Source of the DNA: Jutongia huaianensis
GTDB taxonomy: Bacteria; Bacillota; Clostridia; Lachnospirales; Lachnospiraceae
Length of the DNA: 64,000 nucleotides
NCBI RefSeq assembly: GCF_014384985.1
Contig: NZ_JACRSX010000007.1
Location: 62,001-126,000 of the forward strand
Direction: 5' to 3'
The notes below the pieces were generated by a model that was not told where the DNA came from, did no database searches, and saw only the letters and a list, made by a program, of their open reading frames with translations. Shown here one piece after another: positions 27,771 to 36,885 of this stretch. How positions within the stretch are numbered: position 1 is the first letter of the stretch; every line of letters starts with the position of its first letter. The position numbers and the translations under genes were made by a program.

Positions 27771-29402
27771 TTATATTCCTTTCATTTTTTTCTTTTTGAA
27801 CATTTCCTGATCTGCTCTGCTGAATACCTTATCATACTCCTCATCTCCCTCATCGGACCTCGCCACACCATATACGATCTCTACAGGAATGTCCGGTGAT
27901 TCCTCCAGGGTTTTGTCTTTCATATGCTCCTCAAACTGCTGCAACAGCTCATCAAGCTTCATATAATCGCTTCCCTTGAGAACGGCAATAAACTCATCTC
28001 CGCTAATCCGAAAGATCGGACTATGGGAAAACTCTTTGCAGATTCCACGGCAGGCAGCCATCACTACGGCATCTCCATAGTTTCTTCCGTGATTCTTGTT
28101 CACCTTTGCAAGCCCCAGTACTGAGAATACCACAACCGCATATGGTTTCTTTTCATGCTCTTCCGCAAGGGATTTAATATATTCGAAATAATACATTTTA
28201 TTTTTTACACCGGTAAGACCATCCCGGTACACAAGACCATTGATCTCCTTCACATAGGACTTCAGATTCTGTGCCATCTGCTGTATACTGTCTGTCAAAG
28301 TCTTTACTTCATCATTGGTATTACATTCAATATTAACATCCATATTACCATCCGCAATCTCTCTGGCTGCATGATCCAGCTCCTTTAAAGGTTGTACTAT
28401 TTTTTTCGTCATATAGGTTGTAAAGATCAAATAACCTGCCAGAATGCCGCCGGTTACCAGCAAAATTGCGATCAGCAGATGATTTCTCGGCCGGTTTGTC
28501 TCCGCAACCGGAGCCAGAAGCACATATTTCATTCCATTGTTTAATGTCTGATATGTCATATGGGATTTTGCTCCCTGATAGGAAAAAGGAAGAAGCTTTC
28601 CTTTATTGGAATCTGCCTGTTTCAGGGTATTGTAAAAATGATCTGAGATATCAATGGTGCGGATCGTGCACTCATCATCCCCCGGTCTTCTGAAATAGAC
28701 GAGACGCTGCTCCAGATCCACAAGATTGCCCCGTCCATTCTCATAGATGGCTCCCTCCTGTGCCAGATCCACCAGATAAGAAAAATCAACATCAATGCCC
28801 ATAACACCTACCAGAATATCCCCCTTATAAAACGGAATGCCATAGGATATCATTTCCACGCCAACGGTCTCATTATAATAAGTACGTGTCCATGTCGGCT
28901 TTCCTGCTTTTGCAGGCTGATAATACCAGCATATCTTATCCTCATCTTTTTCTGTATATTTTGACAGATCCGTGACAGAAGTCTCCTGCAGTGTTCCCTT
29001 CAATCCGTTGCGCGACCAGAAAAATCCTGTCTTTGGATCTATCAGCTCCGGATCATAATGAAAGTATACCCCCAATGTGCCATCCGTGTGACCGGCAACA
29101 TTCTCTGCCAGAGCACTTACCTTGTCCGTATACTTTTCGAGAAACTCATCATCCTGCAGCTCCTTCACCGAAGGCAGACGGCTTTGGGCGTAATTATAGA
29201 TGATCGTGGCAGACTGCTTAATGGTGTCCAGCTGATTATCCATACGCAGAGTCTGCTCCTCACATACGGTATTAAGTGTCGTTTTCAGATTTTCTTTCCA
29301 CTCATATCCCGCATACACCAGACATGTGCCGCCAAGCAATAGCGACATTGTCAATAGACCTGATATCATCAGGACTGTAAATTTTGTTTGAATTGATTTC
29401 AT
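27771..29402 (-). CDS. Cache-HAMP-GGDEF receptor, probably catalytically degenerate
   Basis: A 543-aa membrane receptor: N-terminal helix (8-30), extracellular double-Cache-like sensor (about 35-305), second helix (308-328), HAMP (to about 380) and a GGDEF domain to the end. The signature reads SGDEF (467-471). The first metal-binding Asp normally seen in F-D-x-D-x-F-K is replaced (FSVLGLAKVN at 426-435) and the following N-D is N-K, so cyclic-di-GMP synthesis is doubtful; GTP binding or a regulatory role is more likely. An HD-GYP phosphodiesterase is encoded two genes upstream. Confidence 0.88.
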   Translation of the reverse strand: MKSIQTKFTVLMISGLLTMSLLLGGTCLVYAGYEWKENLKTTLNTVCEEQTLRMDNQLDTIKQSATIIYNYAQSRLPSVKELQDDEFLEKYTDKVSALAENVAGHTDGTLGVYFHYDPELIDPKTGFFWSRNGLKGTLQETSVTDLSKYTEKDEDKICWYYQPAKAGKPTWTRTYYNETVGVEMISYGIPFYKGDILVGVMGIDVDFSYLVDLAQEGAIYENGRGNLVDLEQRLVYFRRPGDDECTIRTIDISDHFYNTLKQADSNKGKLLPFSYQGAKSHMTYQTLNNGMKYVLLAPVAETNRPRNHLLIAILLVTGGILAGYLIFTTYMTKKIVQPLKELDHAAREIADGNMDVNIECNTNDEVKTLTDSIQQMAQNLKSYVKEINGLVYRDGLTGVKNKMYYFEYIKSLAEEHEKKPYAVVVFSVLGLAKVNKNHGRNYGDAVVMAACRGICKEFSHSPIFRISGDEFIAVLKGSDYMKLDELLQQFEEHMKDKTLEESPDIPVEIVYGVARSDEGDEEYDKVFSRADQEMFKKKKMKGI

Positions 29403-29478
29403 ACTTTCTCCATTCTTTCGTGCTTAACCTTCTTTTATATCCAGTATATCACAAATTCGCAACCGTAAGATAATATCT

Positions 29479-31566
29479 CTATAAAACCCGGTTTAATTCC
29501 TCCGTACCTTCCAGTACAAACCTTCCTTTCTGAATTAACACAATCTCTCTGCCATCCCTGCAGTGAACAATAATATCTCCCAATTCATGATATGGGATCG
29601 TCACATCTGTATGACAGTTAAAATACGCTTTAGACGGCTCTGTATGACGCATTTCAGAAAAACGATTTTCTTTTGCCATCATCTGTTTGCCATCCGGATT
29701 ATATGTCACAAGCTCCTCCTCATGAGAAAAACAGGTATCCCCAAAAGCAAAATGAGGTCCCGTCTTTTCTGCGATCAGAATCGGCAACAGATGGGATATA
29801 CCATACTTCTGCCCCATAGCATATGCCGTGGTGTTTGTACCAATGGCAAACTCTCCCATTGGGAGCGTCGGATGCTGGAATAACAGATTTTCCTCAATAT
29901 ATGCTTTATTTTCCTGTTCTGTCCCAAAATTGGTACAGATATAATCAGTTACTGTACCATCCTTGATCTCCAGCGTTAAATTTTCATATTTCAGTTCATT
30001 CAGATATACTTCTGTCACATGAAGGGTTCCGTGGGTGCCCTCCAGCTTCGGGGAAGTAAACACCTCTCCCAGCGGAATATTTACATCTGCCAGACAGTTT
30101 TCAAAGTCCGTCTGATGCTCCGGATCCTCCAGCGGATGAAGTGCTACCGTCAGGCTGGTACGATTATCACCACGGCCTGTCACCGTCACATACTCTCCCT
30201 GATCCAGGGCATCGATCAATTTCTGCTGGATCACACCATACTGTGTACTGTCCAGTGTATTGACCCGCACTGTTTCATCAAATATCTCTCCATAATCCCT
30301 GCCAATCTCCGGAACCGGATAAGCAATGATCGTAAAACTGACCTGATCCCCCGGAATAAACTCATTGGACAAAAGAGAGGCTGCCGACTGGTATTCTAAC
30401 TTCTGCTTTCTCTGCTTCTCCGTGTAAGCTGCCGACTCCTTTTTGGCCACAGGAACAAACGGATCCTCTCCAAACACCTCGATTACGGCCGGACCCGCAA
30501 ATGCCGCTGCCTGCTCCCGGTACTCCTCATAAGCGCATCTCTGCTGTGCCAGCTTCCGGTCTGCCAGAGCTTTACCAAAGATCAATGCCTCATCAAAACG
30601 GTGGTCGTAATCATATTGCGGATTGGCTCCCCCGGAGCTATATCCTACCTTGATGCCCCTGCCATTACGATAGATCAGATTCCCCACTGCCCGGTACATC
30701 GTCGTCTCCAGTCCCATCCGGCGAAACTGTCTGACTGCCGCACGGATCATCCGTTCAAAGCCCAGACGATACCGGATATTTACAGTTTTTTTGCAGGACA
30801 GATCGATCCGGTAAAGTGCAAATCCGTTCCGATATCCTTCCGTATATGTGGATGCCATCTCCTCAATCCGGGCTTCCTCCATCTCCCCCAGATGACACGC
30901 CGTTCCAATCTCATTGTCACCAATATATTCTCCAAAATAATACAAATATCTCAGATCATCCAGATCCGCCGTCTCAATCAACGATCTGGCAAAGCAATGC
31001 TCCGGATCCAGCATCATCTCTATCCGGTCCGCAATCGTCATATCTGCATAATCGGATACATAATAATAAATCGCATTACGAACCTCATGGGGTTCACAGT
31101 TCTCATCCTCCATCAGATCGTATATTTCAATAAAAAGCTCCAGTCCGGTGACCAGAAAAAAAAGTCTTTTTTCAAAAACATATACCAGAATTTCCCGCAA
31201 CTCCCCATATAAGGCACAGAGATATCTGCCAAACTCGTTTCCCAGCTTTTCTGCCGCATACGCAGGGTTCGCATAACTTGTATCATAATTCTCCGGAAGA
31301 ATATCCTGATACAATTCCCGGTTCCGCTGCTGCAGCTCTTCCAGCGACAGCTCGTAAAAGCTCCCTGTATCAACTGCTTCATATGTGTCCATCATTTGTA
31401 CCAGATAAGAGGACACCTTTGCAAAATAATCCCTCATCTGCTCCGGGACAACACACCCGCCTCCGTTTGTCTCCCATTTAATCCCCCGTACACGTTCTGC
31501 CGCCAGTTCATATCTCTCATGATAACGGCTTTTTTCTTCCTCTGCTTTCGGATAAATGATGTTCAT
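29479..31566 (-). CDS. M29-family metallo-aminopeptidase
   Basis: About 695 aa from the ATG at 31566 (GAGGAG upstream). The C-terminal 350 residues match the M29 thermophilic aminopeptidase fold with its dinuclear metal ligands: LEGTHGT, PMGEFAIGTN, GPHFAFGDTC and CHTDVTIPYHE. The N-terminal half, about 330 residues, is an extra helical domain not found in short M29 enzymes (about 400 aa), so this is the long clostridial version. It cleaves N-terminal residues from peptides in the cytosol. No export signal is seen. Confidence 0.88.
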   Translation of the reverse strand: MNIIYPKAEEEKSRYHERYELAAERVRGIKWETNGGGCVVPEQMRDYFAKVSSYLVQMMDTYEAVDTGSFYELSLEELQQRNRELYQDILPENYDTSYANPAYAAEKLGNEFGRYLCALYGELREILVYVFEKRLFFLVTGLELFIEIYDLMEDENCEPHEVRNAIYYYVSDYADMTIADRIEMMLDPEHCFARSLIETADLDDLRYLYYFGEYIGDNEIGTACHLGEMEEARIEEMASTYTEGYRNGFALYRIDLSCKKTVNIRYRLGFERMIRAAVRQFRRMGLETTMYRAVGNLIYRNGRGIKVGYSSGGANPQYDYDHRFDEALIFGKALADRKLAQQRCAYEEYREQAAAFAGPAVIEVFGEDPFVPVAKKESAAYTEKQRKQKLEYQSAASLLSNEFIPGDQVSFTIIAYPVPEIGRDYGEIFDETVRVNTLDSTQYGVIQQKLIDALDQGEYVTVTGRGDNRTSLTVALHPLEDPEHQTDFENCLADVNIPLGEVFTSPKLEGTHGTLHVTEVYLNELKYENLTLEIKDGTVTDYICTNFGTEQENKAYIEENLLFQHPTLPMGEFAIGTNTTAYAMGQKYGISHLLPILIAEKTGPHFAFGDTCFSHEEELVTYNPDGKQMMAKENRFSEMRHTEPSKAYFNCHTDVTIPYHELGDIIVHCRDGREIVLIQKGRFVLEGTEELNRVL

Positions 31567-31608
31567 ATGACTCCTCACTTTATTATGTCTTCATTTGGTG
31601 TCTGTGAG

Positions 31609-32685
31609 CTACATGATCTCCATGATTTTCAGATCCTTTTCTTTTCGCAGATCAATAGCTTCTCCATCCACCATAACAACAGGTCTGGATAATGCATGTG
31701 CATTTACATAGATCAGCTTTCCTGTCCTGCCATCGGAAAGCTTTATCTTTTCACTGAGATAAGACTCAGCAATTCTGCGTAAAAATATCAATATATAACG
31801 GCTGTCATATTTTTGAAAGCCTTCCTCCTCAAAAATCTGTATCACGTCAAACGGACATGTCGGTCCACGGTATACCCGCGGAGATGTCATGGCATCATAT
31901 ACGTCCACAATTGAGACGATCTTGGCATACTCATCAATATGATGATCCACCAGTCCCAGAGGATATCCGCTGCCATCATTTCTTTCATGATGCTGAAGTG
32001 CCGTATAACGGATATGATAATCCAGCTTATTTTCTGTCAGAATTGCAAATCCATACTCCGTATGCTTTTTAATGATCTGATATTCCTCTTCACTGAGTCT
32101 CGCCGGCTTCTGAATGATTTCCAGAGGCACTCTGGTCTTCCCTATATCGTGAAGGATTCCCGCCACTGTCAAAATCTTTTTTTCTTCCTCATCAAATCCC
32201 AGCCAGTCTGCAAACACATTGCACAAAAGTCCCACATTCATGGAATGCGCATATGTACTATCATCATAATGTCTTAGATTCTGCACCATATCAAACGCAT
32301 TGATGGAGTTGCCCGTATCCTTCAGCAGCATAACCACCTGTCTATATAATGCCTCGCAATCAATCTTTTGATTCTTCTCAATGACACAACTGAGCATATT
32401 TTGAAATCTCAGAATCTCAGTATCATAATTTTCCTGAAATTTCTGAAACTCCGGACTATTCTGAATCCGTTCGGAATAAGATGACCGATGATAGGAATTA
32501 GCCTCCTGGACACTTAAAACCTCCTCCTCGATCATAAACTGTGGTATTTCGAAACGATGCAGCTTTGTGATGGTTCTTTCATCTAACACCGTTCCTTTTT
32601 TTACAACGATCTGGTTGGCAAAGTTATACACGTCCTGTCCCAGGATCATCCCCGGACAAAGTCTCGCCTTATCCATCATCTGCAT
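31609..32685 (-). CDS. HD-GYP domain phosphodiesterase
   Basis: A 358-aa protein. The HD-GYP core has HD at 179-180 (ILHDIGKTRVP) and the GYP segment HHERNDGSGYP (232-242), with metal-ligand His residues in between. The N-terminal 130 residues resemble the DUF3391-type region often fused to HD-GYP. Such enzymes hydrolyse cyclic-di-GMP to pGpG or GMP and influence motility and surface attachment; two chemoreceptors lie in this window. The start has AAGGTGG about 10 bases upstream. Confidence 0.93.
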   Translation of the reverse strand: MQMMDKARLCPGMILGQDVYNFANQIVVKKGTVLDERTITKLHRFEIPQFMIEEEVLSVQEANSYHRSSYSERIQNSPEFQKFQENYDTEILRFQNMLSCVIEKNQKIDCEALYRQVVMLLKDTGNSINAFDMVQNLRHYDDSTYAHSMNVGLLCNVFADWLGFDEEEKKILTVAGILHDIGKTRVPLEIIQKPARLSEEEYQIIKKHTEYGFAILTENKLDYHIRYTALQHHERNDGSGYPLGLVDHHIDEYAKIVSIVDVYDAMTSPRVYRGPTCPFDVIQIFEEEGFQKYDSRYILIFLRRIAESYLSEKIKLSDGRTGKLIYVNAHALSRPVVMVDGEAIDLRKEKDLKIMEIM

Positions 32686-32763
32686 CTCATTTCACCACCT
32701 TTTTAAAAATAAACCCGCTTTACCGGAATATTTCGTCCGGTATTGCGGGCACCGTTTCCATCA

Positions 32764-33738
32764 TCAATCCTTGTCAACGACTTCCATGTAGAAGCTGGAG
32801 TAATCTTTTCTCTGCTCCTTTGTCGCCGCGATCGCTGTCCGCGGATGCTGATTCAAATGACCTGTGATCATGTAAGGAATATCATATCCCCATATCGCCC
32901 CCTGTTCTTCCAGTGGAACCATATATTTCTCAACAAACTGCAGTACAGGGAAGAGCTGATATTTCGGATTCTTCAAAAAACCAAGGAGAAGCTCCATGGC
33001 ACAATTACCGGCACCCCTTCCCATCCCCTTCATGGTAGCATCCAGATAAGAAACGCCATTAGTCAATGCCTCGATGGTATTGGCAAAGGCAAGCTGCTGG
33101 TTGTTATGCGCATGCATTCCTATGTACTTGCCATACTTCTCACCAATCTCCAGATACTGCTCGCTGATATTGCGGATCTGCTCCGGGAACAGAGAACCAT
33201 AGCTGTCTACAATATAAATGCCATCGACCGGACTCTTTCCAAGCATATCCAGTGCACCCAAAATATCAGACTCCTTGGCATTGGAGATCGCCATAATGTT
33301 ACATGTGGTCTCATATCCCTTGCGGTGTGCATCCTCGATCATGTCGATCGCTGCCGGCATGGTATTAACATAAGTGGCTACACGCACCAGATCAACCGGG
33401 CTCTCATCCTTCGGATGGATATCCTGTTTATAATTACATCTTCCCACATCTGCCATAATGGAAATCTTCAGATCGGTATCGTTGTCCCCGACAATGGCAC
33501 GAATGTCATCATCATCACAAAATTTCCATTTGCCAAACTTGTCCACATCAAACATGTCCTTGTCTGCTCTATAACCAAACTCCATATAATCTACTCCGGC
33601 CTTCACATTGACCTTATACAGAGCCTTAATAAACTCATCTGAAAAATAAAAATCATTTACCAGTCCACCATCTCGAATTGTTGCATCCAGAACCTTAATG
33701 TCCGGACGAAAAGATAATAAATCTCCCTTTTGTGCCAT
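32764..33738 (-). CDS. aldolase catalytic domain enzyme (DRE-TIM/HMGL-like family)
   Basis: A 324-aa TIM-barrel protein starting at the ATG at 33738 (GGAGG upstream). VLDATIRDGG near the N-terminus is the DRE-type metal-binding signature, with MHAHNNQQLAFANT (metal-binding His pair) and GMGRGAGNCAMELLLGFL further on. It resembles 4-hydroxy-2-oxovalerate aldolases and 2-isopropylmalate-synthase-like enzymes but lacks the partner dehydrogenase and dehydratase genes, so the substrate is unknown. It sits between the HD-GYP gene and the Rnf operon, separated from the latter by a terminator. Confidence 0.83.
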   Translation of the reverse strand: MAQKGDLLSFRPDIKVLDATIRDGGLVNDFYFSDEFIKALYKVNVKAGVDYMEFGYRADKDMFDVDKFGKWKFCDDDDIRAIVGDNDTDLKISIMADVGRCNYKQDIHPKDESPVDLVRVATYVNTMPAAIDMIEDAHRKGYETTCNIMAISNAKESDILGALDMLGKSPVDGIYIVDSYGSLFPEQIRNISEQYLEIGEKYGKYIGMHAHNNQQLAFANTIEALTNGVSYLDATMKGMGRGAGNCAMELLLGFLKNPKYQLFPVLQFVEKYMVPLEEQGAIWGYDIPYMITGHLNQHPRTAIAATKEQRKDYSSFYMEVVDKD

Positions 33739-33862
33739 AACTTCTTTCCTCCGTTTTGAATTCTTTGTTTCCACGATATATTATACATAATATTGGCATC
33801 TTTTACAATCCCTTTAACTTGATGGGAATTAAAAAGTTTATTTTGCCTATACACGAAAAAGA

Positions 33863-33908
33863 AAAATGCTGTGGTTATCCGGCATTTGCCAGACAACCAC
33901 AGCATTTT
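33863..33908 (-). terminator. terminator of the Rnf operon
   Basis: A 14-bp perfect stem (AAAATGCTGTGGTT / AACCACAGCATTTT) with an inner GGC/GCC step, followed by a T-rich tract on the minus strand, 60 bases after rnfB. The sequence after the T tract reads GTGTATAGG, shared with the two intergenic repeats. Confidence 0.9.
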
Positions 33909-33967
33909 GTATGAATCACTCCATCCGGTCCGGTGTATCCACACCCCACGGAATGACATTTGACCTG

Positions 33968-34762
33968 TTAATGTGCCAGAATGATCTTCTTCGGACACTT
34001 CTCAGCACACTTACCACAGCCGGTACATTTGCTCTGATCAATATGTGCCACATTGTTCTCTACTGTCACAGCACCGGACTCACATTGTCTTGCGCAGAGT
34101 CCGCAGCCAATACATCCTGTGTCACAGACTGCCATAACCTTCGGTCCCTTGTCCTGATTAGAACATGCCACTCCGTAGGAAGCGTCGTACGGAACCATCT
34201 CGATCAGATGATTTGGACACTCCTCGGCACATTTACCGCAAGCTACACATTTCTCTTTATCAACCACAGCAACACCATTTACTACATGGATCGCATCGAA
34301 CTGACACGCTGCCACACAGGAACCAAATCCCATACATCCAAAGGAGCATGCCTTGTCGCCGCGTCCTGGAATCGCTGCGGCTCTCTTACAGTCAGAGATA
34401 CCGTAATAATTTGCCTTGAGCCCTGCTTTATCGCAGGTACCGTTACATTTTACAAAGGCTACCATTTTTACTGCCTCACCGGCATCGACACCCATAACGG
34501 CTCCGATCTTCTCAGCGACTGCTGCGCCGCCCACCGGGCAGGCATTTACCGGAGCTTCTCCTGCTGCGATCGCCTTTGCAAGGGCGTCACAGCCTGCATA
34601 ACCACAGCCACCACAGTTATTGCCCGGAAGGAACTCCCGGACCTCGATCTCCTTCTCGTCTACCGGCACTGCCAGCTTAATTCCCGCAAATCCCAGAAGA
34701 AGACCAATCAGAATACCGATAACTCCAACTAAAATCGCTGCATGTATAATACCAGTTACCAT
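33968..34762 (-). CDS. rnfB: Rnf electron transport complex subunit B
   Basis: A 264-aa membrane-anchored iron-sulfur protein. One N-terminal helix (IIHAAILVGVIGILIGLLLG) precedes the CGGCGYAGC cluster motif, the C-x3-C-rich middle (CNGTC, CKRAA, CSFGC, CVAAC) and three ferredoxin-type C-x2-C-x2-C-x3-C sites: CVACGKCAEECP, CIGCGLCARQCE, CTGCGKCAEKCP. RnfB passes electrons from reduced ferredoxin into the complex. It is the last gene of the operon, 15 bases after rnfA. Confidence 0.97.
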   Translation of the reverse strand: MVTGIIHAAILVGVIGILIGLLLGFAGIKLAVPVDEKEIEVREFLPGNNCGGCGYAGCDALAKAIAAGEAPVNACPVGGAAVAEKIGAVMGVDAGEAVKMVAFVKCNGTCDKAGLKANYYGISDCKRAAAIPGRGDKACSFGCMGFGSCVAACQFDAIHVVNGVAVVDKEKCVACGKCAEECPNHLIEMVPYDASYGVACSNQDKGPKVMAVCDTGCIGCGLCARQCESGAVTVENNVAHIDQSKCTGCGKCAEKCPKKIILAH

Positions 34763-34777
34763 TTCGTCTCCTCCTTT

Positions 34778-35377
34778 CTATACCAGACCTGCGAAACCGC
34801 AGAATGCAATCGCCATCAGACTTGCTGTAACAAGAACGATCGGTGTACCCTGAAATGACTTCGGCACATCATTATGCTCATTGCGCTCACGGATGCTTGC
34901 CATGATCGTGATAGCAACCAGGAATCCAAGAGCGGTAAACAGACCTCTTACCACACTGTAAAGGAAACCAATCCCAAAGCTCTCACCGGCGTAATCTGTA
35001 ACATTGTTTAATGCAACACCAAGCACAGCACAGTTGGTAGTGATCAGTGGAAGATACACACCAAGGGATGCATGAAGTGCCGGCATAAATTTCTTGAGAA
35101 CCATCTCAATAAACTGAACCAGTGCTGCAATGATCAGGATAAATGCGATCGTCTCCAGATATGCAAGACCGGTTGGCTCTAATATAAAATAATAAATCGG
35201 ATATGTTATTGCTGATGCAATCGTAATTACAAATGTAACAGCGGCTCCCATGCCCACGGCTGTCTCCACCTTTTTGGATACGCCGAGAAATGGACAGATA
35301 CCAAGGAACTGGCTTAATACGACGTTGCTGACCAGCATTGATGATATTATGATCACAAATAATTCGCCCACTGCCAT
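34778..35377 (-). CDS. rnfA: Rnf electron transport complex subunit A
   Basis: A 199-aa membrane protein with six helices and the conserved half-channel segments GICPFLGVSKKVETAVGMG and LITTNCAVLGVALNNV, each carrying a membrane-embedded Cys that with RnfE binds an intramembrane cluster. The ATG at 35377 shares its A with the rnfE stop (TGATG) and has AGGAGG 4 bases before it. Sequence and order (C-D-G-E-A-B) are standard. Confidence 0.96.
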   Translation of the reverse strand: MAVGELFVIIISSMLVSNVVLSQFLGICPFLGVSKKVETAVGMGAAVTFVITIASAITYPIYYFILEPTGLAYLETIAFILIIAALVQFIEMVLKKFMPALHASLGVYLPLITTNCAVLGVALNNVTDYAGESFGIGFLYSVVRGLFTALGFLVAITIMASIRERNEHNDVPKSFQGTPIVLVTASLMAIAFCGFAGLV

Positions 35378-36207
35378 CAATCCTCCTTCCCGTCAGAAGC
35401 GGCTTCTTTCGCTTTGGCCTCAGCCTCCGCTTTTGCCTTTGCTTCTTTTGCGGCCTTCGCTTTTGCCGCGGCCTCTGCTTTTGCCTTTGCAGCAGCTGCT
35501 TTCTCTGCCGCTCTCTCAGCTTCCACAAGTCCTTTGTTTGCAACACTGCAGTTTCCTACACAGGATGCGCAATTGCCGCCACAGGCGATATTGCTGTCTG
35601 CATTGTCCACATTGGTAGCAGATGGCATTTTCAGCTTGTTCTGGATCGCTGTCAGGAAGGACAGCACCAGAAATGCACCCGGAGCCAGTACAAAGAATGT
35701 AATGTGATAATCATCCGGAATAAACTGATGACCGAAAATAGCACCGGCACCGAGAATCTCGCGGCAGATACCGATACAGGTCAGACCAAAGGTAAATCCA
35801 AGTCCCATACCAAGACCATCAAATGCGGAAGGAAGTAACGGGTTCTTGGATGCATATGCCTCTGCACGGCCAAGGATGATACAGTTTACAACGATCAGTG
35901 GGATATAAACTCCCAATGCTTTATTTAATGATGGCAGATACGCCTGCAGCAAAAGCTGTATCAATGTAACAAAGGTTGCTACAATAACGATAAATGCAGG
36001 GATTCTTACCTTATCCGGAATCACCTTTCTAAGCAGAGAGATGAATACATTGGACAGGATGAGTACTGCCGTTGTGGTCAGACCCATGCCAAGACCATTG
36101 ATAGCAGATGACGTAACCGCCAGGGTCGGACACATACCGAGCATCATCACGAAGGTAGGATTCTCGGTGATAATGCCGTTCTTTAAACGTTCCGTACAAG
36201 AATTCAT
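35377..36207 (-). CDS. rnfE: Rnf electron transport complex subunit E with long C-terminal extension
   Basis: A 276-aa protein. The first 195 residues are the six-helix RnfE core with GMCPTLAVTSSAINGLGMG and LIVVNCIILGRAEAYA carrying the paired membrane Cys residues. The last 75 residues are an unusual extension: a four-cysteine motif CGGNCASCVGNC, then about 50 residues made almost only of A, K and E. The core matches RnfA; the extension may bind a metal cluster or interact with a partner, which is inference. The start has AGGAGG 8 bases upstream. Confidence 0.96.
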   Translation of the reverse strand: MNSCTERLKNGIITENPTFVMMLGMCPTLAVTSSAINGLGMGLTTTAVLILSNVFISLLRKVIPDKVRIPAFIVIVATFVTLIQLLLQAYLPSLNKALGVYIPLIVVNCIILGRAEAYASKNPLLPSAFDGLGMGLGFTFGLTCIGICREILGAGAIFGHQFIPDDYHITFFVLAPGAFLVLSFLTAIQNKLKMPSATNVDNADSNIACGGNCASCVGNCSVANKGLVEAERAAEKAAAAKAKAEAAAKAKAAKEAKAKAEAEAKAKEAASDGKED

Positions 36208-36219
36208 AATCCATTCCTC

Positions 36220-36885
36220 CTATTCTGATAATGATGCGATAAAGTCTAATGCACCGTTGACTGCTCTTGTGACAGCACGGCTGGTAATGGTAGCACCACT
36301 GATAGCATTGACGGTACCGTTATCGGTGCTGCCGGAACCATCCTTTACTACGGAAAGTCCGCTGTCACCCTTTGCCATACCTACATACTGCTCATTCCAT
36401 GATGTGGAACTGTTCTGTCCCAGACCGGGTGTTTCATTGGAGCAGTCTGTCACACGGATACCTACGATATTGCCATCCTTGTCTACACCAAGTGCCAGAG
36501 TAACTGCGCCGCCATAACCTTTACCGGAGCAGGTTACTACATAACCGGCATCGGCACCGTCCTTCTGAGCCTTCATAACCTCAGAGATCTCCACGTCGCT
36601 CAGGGTCTCTCCCATCGCGTCTGCCTTTACCTCGCCGTTTGCCAGCTTCTCATTATACTTTGCAAGTGCATCATCAATGCCCTTGTCATCTACAAAATCT
36701 GCACCTTCAAAAACAGCTGCATATGCCTCTGCCTTTGTCTTCTCATTCTGCTGCTCGATCGGCTTCTTCGTCACGGTATAAACGCCGCCCAGAAGAATTC
36801 CCGCGATCAGTGTGATCAGTGTCAGTGCAATGGTATCATGGATCAGAGTATTTTCTGATTTCTTTTTTTCTTCTTTATTTGCCAT
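36220..36885 (-). CDS. rnfG: Rnf electron transport complex subunit G
   Basis: A 221-aa protein from the ATG at 36885, overlapping the rnfD end by 11 bases. A single N-terminal helix anchors an extracytoplasmic FMN-binding domain. The flavinylation motif SGATITS lies near the C-terminus, where the Thr receives covalent FMN from the ApbE enzyme. It transfers electrons between RnfD and the rest of the complex. No apbE is present in this window. Confidence 0.96.
   Translation of the reverse strand: MANKEEKKKSENTLIHDTIALTLITLIAGILLGGVYTVTKKPIEQQNEKTKAEAYAAVFEGADFVDDKGIDDALAKYNEKLANGEVKADAMGETLSDVEISEVMKAQKDGADAGYVVTCSGKGYGGAVTLALGVDKDGNIVGIRVTDCSNETPGLGQNSSTSWNEQYVGMAKGDSGLSVVKDGSGSTDNGTVNAISGATITSRAVTRAVNGALDFIASLSE

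Noticed and set aside
33866..34732. Long plus-strand ORF of 288 codons
   Set aside because: It is the exact antisense of rnfB, whose iron-sulfur motifs leave no doubt; Cys-rich antisense frames often stay open.
35400..35530. Repetitive GC-rich tract as a tandem repeat or mobile element
   Set aside because: It encodes the Ala/Lys/Glu tail of RnfE in frame, so the repetition reflects protein composition.
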